Shown here piece after piece: positions 8,004-16,100 of a DNA stretch of 45,499 nucleotides. Position numbers and translations under genes: made by a program. Source of the stretch: Endozoicomonas acroporae (GTDB taxonomy: Bacteria > Pseudomonadota > Gammaproteobacteria > Pseudomonadales > Endozoicomonadaceae); the NCBI RefSeq assembly GCF_002864045.1, contig NZ_PJPV01000011.1, forward strand, positions 1-45,499. The letters run 5' to 3'. Under the pieces are notes generated by a model. It saw nothing but the letters and a program-made list of their open reading frames with translations, ran no database searches and was not told where the DNA came from. Numbering within the stretch: the first letter of the stretch is position 1; every line of letters starts with the position of its first letter.

Positions 8004-11000
8004 TCACTTCTTTTTCCAAATGTTAAATATGTTTTCCTTTTTTCCCCCCTCTGGGCTTTTCATTTTTGTCTGCAGTTTTTCTTCTTTATCCTTCAGTCTA
8101 TTTCCTTCTAAATCCAGTTTTTCCAGTTCTCTTCTCATTTTTGCTAGTTGTTTATTTCCTTTTTTTTCTTCCTGTTTTAGTTTTTTTTGCTTATTTCTTT
8201 CCCGTTTTTGTCTGTTTTTTTCCTGTTTTTGTTTTTCTTCCCTATTTTGCTTAAGCTGTTTTTGTCTTTCCTTCATTCTTGCTTCGTCCTTGTTTTTTTC
8301 TACATTTATGTCTTTTCCTATAGATTTTTCCAAATTTTCTAACTGCTTTATATCTAACTTTCCATAAAACTCTGAAGGTGTACCACCATGGTAGTATAAA
8401 TTACCTGCATTTTCTTTATTGTAACTTTTTAAATCTACACTTCGGGATTGGCATTGATTCCAATAATCATAGAATCCATCGTCTTTCATTCGCCAGAAAT
8501 CATCTTCTATTTTTCCCTTACGCTCGTTCAATGAGCATCCTAGTTCGAGTAATACACGCAGTGTTTCTGAATGATCATTATGTGCCGCATAATGAACAGG
8601 CATGGCTTTATCTTTATTCTCTATAAATCTGTTTGCTTCATAAACCTCTACCAATTGCTTAACAAGTGTGGGTTTGCCTAAATGAGAGGCTATATGAAGC
8701 ACGCGAGCATGATGTTCAGTTATTGCTTTATCGATGTCGGGTAAATAATTCAATAATAATTCACTCATCTCTTCGTTGTCATCCTGGAAAGCGATATAGA
8801 ACACTGAGTCTTTCCCATCTTCTTCAACCTTGCCAACGTTAGCCCCAGCCTCTAATAACTTTTCAGTAACGGTAATATTACGGTTTTTAACACTGAATCC
8901 AAGTGCAGTTTTTTGGTTATTATTCGGCTCCAGACTCGGTCTATGCGCTAATAATGCCTCTATAACCTTATCACTCAAATTTAACTCACAGGCAGAAATA
9001 ATAGGGGTATGTCTGGTGGCATAATCTGATAAATTGACATTAATGCGTGGTTGCTGACAGAGAAAAAGTATAGTCTCCTCCATTTTCTCGCGGACTGCCA
9101 GATTAAGAACTGTCTGCCCATTACTCATGCGAGTATTGATATTAATTCCATCCAGCTTACAAAGAAATTCTAACGCTGCCCACTGCTTATTTAAGGCAGC
9201 CAGATGTAAGGGATGAACCAATGCGTTTGGATCCTTTGGATCTTCCAGAGAATCTATCATTAAATTGGGTCGAGCTTGTTTCAGGTACCTTAAAGTGTCT
9301 ATATCACCTGCCTGGATTGCATTAAGGTACATTTTTTGGAATTTGTTATCGTCTAATTGCTTCTCCATCATGGCTGGCATTGCTGATGCCCCGCGCACGT
9401 CGTCCATGTTGGTAAACGGTGTCACTGGTGGATGCCTGCAGTCATTTACATCATAACGGGTCCACTCATTCTGCATTGCTTCGTATCCGCTTTGGTGCGT
9501 GTAAGTAAGGGCGGAGAGATCTGAGTCTGGAGCAGGCTGTTCAGGTGTCGATGGTGTACTTAATGTAACGCCTGTGGCAGCAGTGTCAGTTGTTTTTTTA
9601 TTTTGTTCTACAGACCTTTTAATTTGATGTTCCAAACGTTTTAATCTTTCTGTTCGGTCTTTTTCTTTCTTCTCCAGTGCTTCTTGTGCTTTAAGAATTT
9701 CCTGCATACGTAGCATTTGGTTTCTATCTTTTTCTTTTTCTATATTAATTGATTTTTTTGTACGTTCATGTTTAGTCTCGTGAGTTTTCATCTGCTCGAT
9801 ATCACCTTTAAAAAATTCCGAAGGTGTGCCACCCTTTTCAAATAACTTTCTTCCGTTTACTTTATATTTCTTGCGATAGTCTATGTCATACCCACGCGAA
9901 TACTTGCGTTTTACCTTAGGCCAAAAGTCTTCTTCTATTCTTCCTCTTGCTTCATCCAGGGTGCATCCAAGGTCAATCAATGTGCGAAATGTTGTTGCAT
10001 TATTTCCATACGCTGCATAATGGACTGCCATGGATTTATATTTATTGGTTACAAATTTAGAAGCATTAAGAGTCTTAATCAGATAAATAACAATATCAGT
10101 TTTGCCTTGTAAACTAGCCAGATGCAATACCCGAGCATTACAGTTAGATATTGATTGATTTACGTCCCGCAGATTATCCAGTAGCAATTTACTGATTTCG
10201 TCAGAGGCTTTATCGAAGGAAATATAAAATATGCTGTCTTTTCCATCTTCATGTTTCTTGTTAACCTGTGCACCAGATTTTAATAATTTTTTAGTGGTTT
10301 CCAGATTGTTGTTTTTAACGCTGAAGGAAAGTGCAGTTTCGATTTGTTTTTCCTCGTCCAGAACCGGTTGACTATCCAATAATGCATCTATTATCTGACC
10401 GTCTGCGTTTTTTGAACAGGCTAACATAATAGGGGTGAAGCCGCATTTATTCTTCAGATTTACATCAATATCATGGCGTAGACAGAGAAATTTTACGACT
10501 GCCACGTTATTGTGATCGATAGCTAAGTGGAGAGCAGTATTCTTCTCAGGTGACAGGGCATTTATATCAATAAACGGATGCTGGCAAAGAAATTCTAACG
10601 ATGCCATCTGATTTTTTGCGGCAGCTATATGCAGGGGATGATATAAATATTTCCGTGTTTCCGGATATTGCAAAGGGTCAATCATGCGCTGGGGATAATC
10701 TCGCCTCAGGTGCTCTATAGTATGTAAGTTACCAGTCGCTAAGGCTTCATAGTAGGTGTCATTGAATTCTTCCGGACTTATTGGCTTCTCAGTAACTGGT
10801 GGCAATGCACATGTCCCTTCAAGGTCGTCCGGGATGGGATTTTTGTTAATCTCGTTTGCTTCTGATGGGTCAATATTGTCCGCTGCCCGATGTAATTCTC
10901 TCCAAGGGTATAGCTCCTCATAATCGGGTGGTGGAGCTGAAGGTAAAGGAGGTGGAGCTGAGGGTAAATGATATGGATTTGATGGAAATGTTGCTATATC

Positions 11001-11780
11001 AGTGTCTGTGTCATAACGGACCAGGCTGCCATTACTCGATATTGCACCAGTATCTTCATGGTTTGTGCCAAAGAGGGCAGTAATATCTAAATTTGATACA
11101 GGTGGTTCATTAGTATCATCTATAACAGCAGTTTCAGTAGTTTCTCTGGGTGGTTCAGAAGTATCTTTGGCAGCAGCTTCTTCGGGCAATTCAGTAGAAT
11201 CCTGGCCAACAGCTTCAGGAGTTTCTTCGGGCAATTCAGTAGAATCCTGGTCAACAGTTTCAGGAGTTTCTTCGGGCAATTCAGTAGAATCCTGGCCAAC
11301 AGCTTCAGGAGTTTCTTCGGGCAATTCAGTAGAATCCTGGTCAACAGTTTCAGGAGTTTCTTCGTGCAATTCTGAAGAATCCTGGCCAACAGCTTCAGGA
11401 GTTTCTTCGGGTAATTGAGCAGTATCTATGGCAGTATCAACTTCATCTATGACAACAGCAACTTCAGCTGAACCACTTGCAGCAGTATCATGTCCGTTTT
11501 CTTCACTGGAGGGTATGTCAGTGATCGTGTTATCAACATGGAGCGGCCACATGGTTCTTTGCCCGAGGCTCTGTCGTGGAAGCAATGGTGAATCTGGCGG
11601 AGTATTGCAGATGGATGTGGTAGCAGATGACATCCGGCACACCTCGCGATGATCGAAGTCACCGGGAAGCTGCGGGGTGTCACCAGTGGCTGCGCCGTGA
11701 GTTTGATTCTGAGGATCAGTTGGAATAACTGAAGAAATAGTATCTGCAACAGCAGTAAACAGTACGCCAAGATAGAACAT
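8004..11780 (-). CDS. Ankyrin-repeat protein with two homologous halves, PPxY motif and coiled-coil tail (1258 aa)
   Basis: This is a paralogue of the 1014-residue protein over its whole length. In order: an N-terminal region with the shared GDFDHRE and SLGQRTM segments; an acidic block of 15-residue repeats (about residues 122-200); a Pro-rich stretch with PPDY at 284-287; ankyrin module A (about 333-655); a Lys/Glu-rich coiled-coil linker; module B (about 810-1140); and a long Lys/Glu/Gln coiled-coil tail to the end. Both modules close with GC(T/S)L..., IE.DFW and GGTPSEF. No signal peptide or membrane span is visible. The ATG at 11780 follows AAAGGTCC. The acidic repeat block and longer tail are absent from the paralogue. 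Function is unknown; a scaffold acting on host proteins is inference. Confidence 0.9.
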   Translation of the reverse strand: MFYLGVLFTAVADTISSVIPTDPQNQTHGAATGDTPQLPGDFDHREVCRMSSATTSICNTPPDSPLLPRQSLGQRTMWPLHVDNTITDIPSSEENGHDTAASGSAEVAVVIDEVDTAIDTAQLPEETPEAVGQDSSELHEETPETVDQDSTELPEETPEAVGQDSTELPEETPETVDQDSTELPEETPEAVGQDSTELPEEAAAKDTSEPPRETTETAVIDDTNEPPVSNLDITALFGTNHEDTGAISSNGSLVRYDTDTDIATFPSNPYHLPSAPPPLPSAPPPDYEELYPWRELHRAADNIDPSEANEINKNPIPDDLEGTCALPPVTEKPISPEEFNDTYYEALATGNLHTIEHLRRDYPQRMIDPLQYPETRKYLYHPLHIAAAKNQMASLEFLCQHPFIDINALSPEKNTALHLAIDHNNVAVVKFLCLRHDIDVNLKNKCGFTPIMLACSKNADGQIIDALLDSQPVLDEEKQIETALSFSVKNNNLETTKKLLKSGAQVNKKHEDGKDSIFYISFDKASDEISKLLLDNLRDVNQSISNCNARVLHLASLQGKTDIVIYLIKTLNASKFVTNKYKSMAVHYAAYGNNATTFRTLIDLGCTLDEARGRIEEDFWPKVKRKYSRGYDIDYRKKYKVNGRKLFEKGGTPSEFFKGDIEQMKTHETKHERTKKSINIEKEKDRNQMLRMQEILKAQEALEKKEKDRTERLKRLEHQIKRSVEQNKKTTDTAATGVTLSTPSTPEQPAPDSDLSALTYTHQSGYEAMQNEWTRYDVNDCRHPPVTPFTNMDDVRGASAMPAMMEKQLDDNKFQKMYLNAIQAGDIDTLRYLKQARPNLMIDSLEDPKDPNALVHPLHLAALNKQWAALEFLCKLDGININTRMSNGQTVLNLAVREKMEETILFLCQQPRINVNLSDYATRHTPIISACELNLSDKVIEALLAHRPSLEPNNNQKTALGFSVKNRNITVTEKLLEAGANVGKVEEDGKDSVFYIAFQDDNEEMSELLLNYLPDIDKAITEHHARVLHIASHLGKPTLVKQLVEVYEANRFIENKDKAMPVHYAAHNDHSETLRVLLELGCSLNERKGKIEDDFWRMKDDGFYDYWNQCQSRSVDLKSYNKENAGNLYYHGGTPSEFYGKLDIKQLENLEKSIGKDINVEKNKDEARMKERQKQLKQNREEKQKQEKNRQKRERNKQKKLKQEEKKGNKQLAKMRRELEKLDLEGNRLKDKEEKLQTKMKSPEGGKKENIFNIWKKK
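11179..11420. repeat. 45-bp in-frame tandem repeats (about 5 units, 90-bp higher order)
   Basis: Units containing TTCAGGAGTTTCTTCGGGCA are repeated about five times and encode PEETPEAVGQDSTEL or PEETPETVDQDSTEL on the minus strand. The two variants alternate (AVGQ, TVDQ), so the true repeat period is 90 bp, which indicates expansion by duplication of a two-unit block. The peptide is acidic and Pro/Glu/Ser/Thr-rich, as expected for a disordered segment. Confidence 0.9.
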
Positions 11781-11995
11781 TTATCAGGACCTTTTTTTAA
11801 TTAAGTGTTTTCAAAGCCTGTTGCGGTTTTGTCGTTAACCTTTGAACTTCCTGATAATGCATTACTATGGTACTGCTTTTTGGTATAAGCCGTAAGAGAA
11901 CCTGAAATGCCGGGCAATAACTGAAACTTTAACGAGCTTTGATAATTTTACCTTTATTAAGATCGTAAAATTGATCAATAGTTCCAATACTGTCG
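11781..11995 (-). promoter_or_regulatory. Upstream region conserved between the two ankyrin paralogues (copy 2)
   Basis: This is the counterpart of 7232-7450. It aligns base for base with small gaps, including TTCCTGATA, ACTATGGTACT, TGAAATGCCG and GATCAATAGTT. It separates the 1258-residue ankyrin gene from the Fic-like gene upstream. The remaining part of the gap (11996-12157) shows no gene or repeat that I can recognise. Confidence 0.55.
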
Positions 11996-12157
11996 TTCTT
12001 TTTTTTATTCATTAAGCAAATCCGGGGATTTGGCATCTGTACTACGGTTCCATTTGTTTCCCGGGGGAAGGCTGGTCATTGTGATTGGTCCGGCGGAGCT
12101 GATTGATTCAGTGGTGCAATAAGCTTTTTGCAGTGGGCTTAATGATGTTCTAGCAAG

Positions 12158-13555
12158 TCATGATTTTTTCCGGCTGCGTAAAGGTGTCTTCAGTGGTCTT
12201 GTACCCGTTTGCGTGTTGGCTCTGTATGGAGCCAGTACCTCAATGAACTCTCTGGTAAGATACTTCATTTGGGTTTTGTAATGATCGTTAAAATTCAATG
12301 CATCTGGAATCAGGTATTTTTCGTATTTTTGCGATGAGCGGATAAGGCAAAACGAATTTTTCAGGTATTGTTTTGTGTATCGATGGATAATTGCTTCTGT
12401 TTCTGATACCTGATCTTTTTTATTCATGAGTCCAATTGAATTTTTTAAGCCAATGCCTATGATTCTTTTACAAAGAGAAGTATGAACCAGGTCAATTGAG
12501 TTTGGATCCATTAATACCGGCGGAGGGAAACCAAATTTCATAAAAATATATTGCATTAACATATAATTTGTTCTGCAGGTGCCATCCATAGATGCATGTA
12601 GCTGCTCAAGTCTGGGCCAGTATTTGGCAAGTGTTCTAATCAGTTTTACCAGCAGTTCAGGCTTGTTGATTTTCTTGTGCTGTAGTGATTCCAGTTGTGT
12701 ATTCAGCGGCGTGATTATTTCTTTCTCAAGAAGGGCCATGAGTTGGTATTTGAACAAAATTTTATCAACTCCGTTTGTTTCTGATGTTGGACCATTAGGT
12801 CCTAATGCCCTGAAAGAAATGTTGATACCTTTAAGGTCGGTATAATTTGCAATCAGTCTGGTATCAGAAATTATGCTGCCTTTCGGAGAAGTGGCAATGG
12901 TCGCACCATGGGTGCCACGGCAAAGCTCATAGCTTTCTTCTAGTCGTTGCTTGTACAGCAGTGCCTGGACGAAGCCTTTTTGGGTATGTTCACTGGAGGG
13001 GTAACCCACATGCCTTTTTCGTACGGTTCCGGGGATATGGCTGGCAAGCATATTTTGCACGCCTTCGGTCAGTAAGGCGTTGATCTGCATATAGCGTTGT
13101 CGGGAAATCAGGGGGGCATCCTCAGGGTCATGCTGAATCCACTCTAACACCTGGCTCATACAGCGGCACCATGCTGCTGTGCATCCTGGCTCGTTATCTT
13201 CATATTCCTGTGGGGAACGACTGGAAATAATGTCATCCGGATCGGCAAAGAGCAGGAAAAGGTGTTCTTCGGGAAAGCGCAGAAGAAAGTCAGGCCCTTC
13301 AGGTAGTGTTGCCATATCCTGAGTTGCCGTTGACGGGAGTGGTGAGTGGGTTGTGGCGGTATTAGTCGAAACGTGCCTGTGACTGATTCTGGTGGAGTTC
13401 AAATCGACAATGTCGCTGGTAACTGTCGTTCTGGTGGAGGGCAGGTGTGACTCCCGGAAGTGGGTGGCACTGCTGCTATCTGCAGTGTTATTGTCACTGA
13501 GTGGTGCTGTTCTTATGGCAAAGCTGGAATGGCAGGGTTGGATAATATCCGGCAT
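12158..13555 (-). CDS. Fic-like protein with degenerate catalytic motif (465 aa)
   Basis: The key segment is HASMDGTCRTNY at residues 320-331, followed by a helix-like LMQYIFMKFGFPPPVL. This fits the Fic signature HxFx(D/E)GNGRxxR in position: His320, Asp324, Gly325 and Arg328 are kept, while Asn-Gly became Thr-Cys and the last Arg became Tyr. Fic enzymes transfer AMP or related groups from nucleotides to protein hydroxyls. With these changes activity may be altered or lost. Residues 1-150 are Ser/Thr-rich and unrecognised. The ATG at 13555 has AAAGG upstream. A decayed copy of this gene (7568-7664) accompanies the other ankyrin paralogue, which suggests that Fic-like and ankyrin genes once formed a two-gene unit. 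Fic family membership is inferred from the motif alone. Confidence 0.6.
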   Translation of the reverse strand: MPDIIQPCHSSFAIRTAPLSDNNTADSSSATHFRESHLPSTRTTVTSDIVDLNSTRISHRHVSTNTATTHSPLPSTATQDMATLPEGPDFLLRFPEEHLFLLFADPDDIISSRSPQEYEDNEPGCTAAWCRCMSQVLEWIQHDPEDAPLISRQRYMQINALLTEGVQNMLASHIPGTVRKRHVGYPSSEHTQKGFVQALLYKQRLEESYELCRGTHGATIATSPKGSIISDTRLIANYTDLKGINISFRALGPNGPTSETNGVDKILFKYQLMALLEKEIITPLNTQLESLQHKKINKPELLVKLIRTLAKYWPRLEQLHASMDGTCRTNYMLMQYIFMKFGFPPPVLMDPNSIDLVHTSLCKRIIGIGLKNSIGLMNKKDQVSETEAIIHRYTKQYLKNSFCLIRSSQKYEKYLIPDALNFNDHYKTQMKYLTREFIEVLAPYRANTQTGTRPLKTPLRSRKKS

Positions 13556-13621
13556 AAATATGACTGCCTTTATAACTGCTTCTTAACTTATTAAGACAGT
13601 GAAAATCATGATTTGTTCAGA

Positions 13622-13650
13622 TAAAAAAAAGCGGCTTTCGCCGCTTTTTC
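13622..13650 (-). terminator. Intrinsic terminator of the rpsP-rplS operon
   Basis: A GCGGC / GCCGC stem extended by A-T pairs surrounds a TTTC loop. Read on the minus strand it ends in a run of eight T residues, about 80 bp after the rplS stop. Runs of A and T on both sides make it potentially bidirectional, so it may also shield the downstream Fic-like gene from operon read-through. Confidence 0.85.
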
Positions 13651-13726
13651 TGGATCAGGTGTTTCACCAATCCGCTCTTCTGAGAAACTCGTGTGAAAAT
13701 CAGTTGCCGGAAAATTAAACTGAATC

Positions 13727-14080
13727 TTAGTTGAGCTTTTCCTTGATACGAGCAGCTTTACCGCTCAGCTCGCGGAGGTAGTACAGTTTAGCCTGACGAA
13801 CGTCACCACGACGCTTCACAGTCACAGAAGCGATCAGCGGAGAGTAAGTCTGGAAGGTACGCTCAACGCCAACACCGCTGGAGATTTTACGAACGGTGAA
13901 AGCAGAGTTCAGGCCACGGTTACGCTTACCGATGACAACACCTTCGAACGCCTGCAGACGCTCACGGTTGCCTTCTTTTACCTTAACCTGTACGACGACA
14001 GTGTCACCCTGGCTAAAAGCAGGGATCTCTTTGTTCATTTGTTCAGCTTCAAGCTGCGCAATGATTTTGTTTTTGCTCAT
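13727..14080 (-). CDS. rplS: 50S ribosomal protein L19
   Basis: A 117-residue basic protein of the large subunit located at the 30S/50S interface. The sequence [46 protein letters not shown] and [20 protein letters not shown] is typical of the full family at normal length. The frame is open for 24 codons further upstream, but the ATG at 14080 is chosen because CAGGAG sits nine bases before it and the protein then starts as L19 normally does. It is the last gene of rpsP-rimM-trmD-rplS, about 100 bp after trmD and before a clear terminator. Confidence 0.97.
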   Translation of the reverse strand: MSKNKIIAQLEAEQMNKEIPAFSQGDTVVVQVKVKEGNRERLQAFEGVVIGKRNRGLNSAFTVRKISSGVGVERTFQTYSPLIASVTVKRRGDVRQAKLYYLRELSGKAARIKEKLN

Positions 14081-14179
14081 TGATAATTGCTCCTGGTTAG
14101 TCAATTCTGTCCCGCTCAAGCTGTGTTTCACTCCGAAACAAGCCGATAGCACAATCTGGTTGGCTTGAGAGTCAAACTC

Positions 14180-15043
14180 TCAGGCACTGTCGTGGCTCTT
14201 GGCTGAGTGTTCAGCAATAAACTCCGACAACAACCTTTCTTCCTCGCTGGTCAGTGACCTGGTTTGCTGAAGGTTCTCCAACAGGTCAGGCCGTCTCAGC
14301 CAGGTTCTGCCCAGAGACTGTTTCAGTCGCCAGCGCTCAATCAGTGCATGGTTGCCTGATAACAGTACTTGCGGCACTTCCTGTCCTTCAAAAAGCTCAG
14401 GACGGGTATAGTGCGGGCAGTCAAGAAGACCATCAGCAAATGAATCTTCCTGAGCGGAATCCTTATGACCCAGGGTGCCCGGTACAAAGCGTGATACTGC
14501 ATCAATCAGAGTCATGGCAGCGAGTTCGCCACCACTTAACACGTAATCACCAATAGACCATTCTTCATCGATTTCGGTCTGGATTACCCGCTCGTCAATA
14601 CCTTCATATCGCCCCGCGACCAGGATCAGTTTCTTGCTTTGGGCAAGCTCCTCCACTCCTTTCTGGTCGAGCATGCGACCCTGGGGAGAGAGGTAAATCA
14701 CTTTGGCCTCGGTTCCTGCAGCTTTGCGGGCTGCATGGATGGCGTCACGCAGAGGTTGAATTTTCATCAACATGCCGGGACCACCGCCATAAGGTCGGTC
14801 ATCCACAGTTCGGTGCCGGTCATGGGTAAAGTCCCTGGGATTCCAGGTCTGTACCTCAATCAGCCGTTCCTTAACCGCGCGGCCGGTAATACCGTGCCCG
14901 GTTATGGCCCGGAACATCTCCGGGAAGAGGCTGACGACACCGAACCACATTCCGATGTCCATGGCGCTCTTGTCTGCCTCCTGATGAGTTTCAGCCAGTA
15001 TTTCTCCGGCTGGCTCATCAAGGGGTGAGTGTTGAGTCGTCAT
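14180..15043 (-). CDS. trmD: tRNA (guanine-N1-)-methyltransferase TrmD
   Basis: The enzyme methylates G37 next to the anticodon using S-adenosylmethionine and so prevents frameshifting. The SPOUT knot is visible in [38 protein letters not shown] and the DAVSRFVPG segment. The frame gives 287 residues. Family members usually begin near [13 protein letters not shown], so the first 27-31 residues may be an extension or untranslated. Alternative ATGs at 14962 and 14950 exist, the former preceded at some distance by AGGAGG. The 15043 start lies six bases after the rimM stop, consistent with translational coupling, and is kept with reservation. Confidence 0.95.
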   Translation of the reverse strand: MTTQHSPLDEPAGEILAETHQEADKSAMDIGMWFGVVSLFPEMFRAITGHGITGRAVKERLIEVQTWNPRDFTHDRHRTVDDRPYGGGPGMLMKIQPLRDAIHAARKAAGTEAKVIYLSPQGRMLDQKGVEELAQSKKLILVAGRYEGIDERVIQTEIDEEWSIGDYVLSGGELAAMTLIDAVSRFVPGTLGHKDSAQEDSFADGLLDCPHYTRPELFEGQEVPQVLLSGNHALIERWRLKQSLGRTWLRRPDLLENLQQTRSLTSEEERLLSEFIAEHSAKSHDSA

Positions 15044-15049
15044 GGCCAG

Positions 15050-15613
15050 TTAAAACTCCGGGTCCCAATCTACCCGGATAAATCCTTTCTCAGGATTGAC
15101 GTCTAGCACCACCGATCCGGTAAGCCAGGGTACCAGACGCTCTCGACGGTCAATGCTGCCTTTTGTGGGGCGAATGACCAGTACGTCGTTGGCACCTGTC
15201 TCCATCAGGTGGCTGACTTTGCCCAGCAGAACATTGTCTCCCTCAGCGTTGCGGGAGAAAACATCCAGTGATTCCAGTTGATGCCAGTAAATCTCGTCAT
15301 CTTCCGGTTCGGGCAGATCATCGGCGCTGATGGTAATCTGGTAACCGCAGTAACTGCGGGCCAGCTCACGATCGTCACAACCGACGATATGGGCAATCAG
15401 ACCTTTCCCGTGTGGCCGGGCCTGATCGATTTCAACGGTTTTAATATCACCGCTCTTTTGGCCAGCAGGGTCAAGAATCCAGCGTGGGTAGTTGAGGATG
15501 TTTTCCATCGGGCTGGTGTTGGAGTGAATCTTCAGCCAGCCTTTGACCCCGAATACGGAGGAAATATGGCCTAACGCAATGCGCTTCACAGCGCCCTCTA
15601 CTGCCGTTGTCAC
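15050..15613 (-). CDS. rimM: 16S rRNA processing protein RimM
   Basis: A 187-residue maturation factor for the 30S head; it binds ribosomal protein S19. The N-terminal beta-barrel begins with LGHISSVFGVKGWLKIHS, and the C-terminal PRC-barrel includes EIYWHQLESLDVF, MLETGANDVLVIRP and RLVPWL. Length and order match the family. It starts 11 bases after the rpsP stop and ends six bases before trmD, as expected for the conserved operon. Confidence 0.96.
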   Translation of the reverse strand: MTTAVEGAVKRIALGHISSVFGVKGWLKIHSNTSPMENILNYPRWILDPAGQKSGDIKTVEIDQARPHGKGLIAHIVGCDDRELARSYCGYQITISADDLPEPEDDEIYWHQLESLDVFSRNAEGDNVLLGKVSHLMETGANDVLVIRPTKGSIDRRERLVPWLTGSVVLDVNPEKGFIRVDWDPEF

Positions 15614-15626
15614 TGGGTTGTTAACC

Positions 15627-15875
15627 TCACGCAGCCTTTTTGGCTTCTTTCAGAAGCTGGGCAACGCGGTCAGATGCAGTAGCACCCTGGCCCAGCCAGA
15701 ATTCTACACGCTCGTTATCAATACGCAGGCGCTCTTCCTGGCCACGAGCGCCAGGGTTGAAGAAGCCTACACGCTCAATGAAACGACCGCCGTTAGCGTT
15801 ACGGCTGTCAGCCACGGTCAGGTGGTAAAATGGACGCTTTTTAGAGCCGCCACGTGCAAGACGAATGGTTACCAT
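15627..15875 (-). CDS. rpsP: 30S ribosomal protein S16
   Basis: An 82-residue small-subunit protein needed for 30S assembly. [40 protein letters not shown] and the C-terminal AQLLKEA are diagnostic, and length is normal. The start has AGGAAA upstream. It is the first gene of the operon; a good sigma-70 type promoter lies about 180 bp upstream, leaving a leader of roughly 170 nt. Confidence 0.97.
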   Translation of the reverse strand: MVTIRLARGGSKKRPFYHLTVADSRNANGGRFIERVGFFNPGARGQEERLRIDNERVEFWLGQGATASDRVAQLLKEAKKAA

Positions 15876-16053
15876 GGAATAGGGTTTCCTATAGTTGTTT
15901 CCGGCAACTGGTTTTCTGTGTTCACTTGCCAGACGCGCAGGACGTATGACTGAAACCCAGAAGAGTCGAGACAGATTTGAGCGAGGAAAGTTCCTTTTTC
16001 ATCATCCGTCAGCCAATCCATGATCGGCTTCAAGCCAATCATAAAGGGCGCAT

Positions 16054-16082
16054 ATTGTAGGGAAAACCGGGGGAGGAGGCAA
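16054..16082 (-). promoter_or_regulatory. Promoter of the rpsP operon
   Basis: On the minus strand, TTGCCT (16082-16077) and TACAAT (16059-16054) are separated by 17 bp, a good sigma-70 arrangement. It lies just downstream of the USP-like gene stop and immediately beside a MITE terminus at 16083. In E. coli ffh lies next to rpsP; here the operon's own promoter remains functional-looking despite the intervening gene. Confidence 0.65.
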
Positions 16083-16100
16083 TAAGTAGCTAACCATATG
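16083..16100. mobile_element. MITE terminus fragment supplying a stop codon
   Basis: TAAGTAGCTAACCATATG is identical to the outer 18 bases of MITE copy A. Only this end is present. The stop codon (TAG, minus strand, 16092-16090) of the USP-like gene lies inside it, and the last residues (SYG) are encoded by it. Confidence 0.65.

Noticed and set aside
8020..8367. Open frame on the plus strand, Phe/Ser/Cys-rich
   Set aside because: It is the antisense of the Lys/Glu coiled-coil tail of the 1258-residue ankyrin gene; the composition is a shadow effect.
11065..11418. Plus-strand frame with SSGNSVESW repeats
   Set aside because: It is the antisense reading of the 45-bp tandem repeat in the ankyrin gene.
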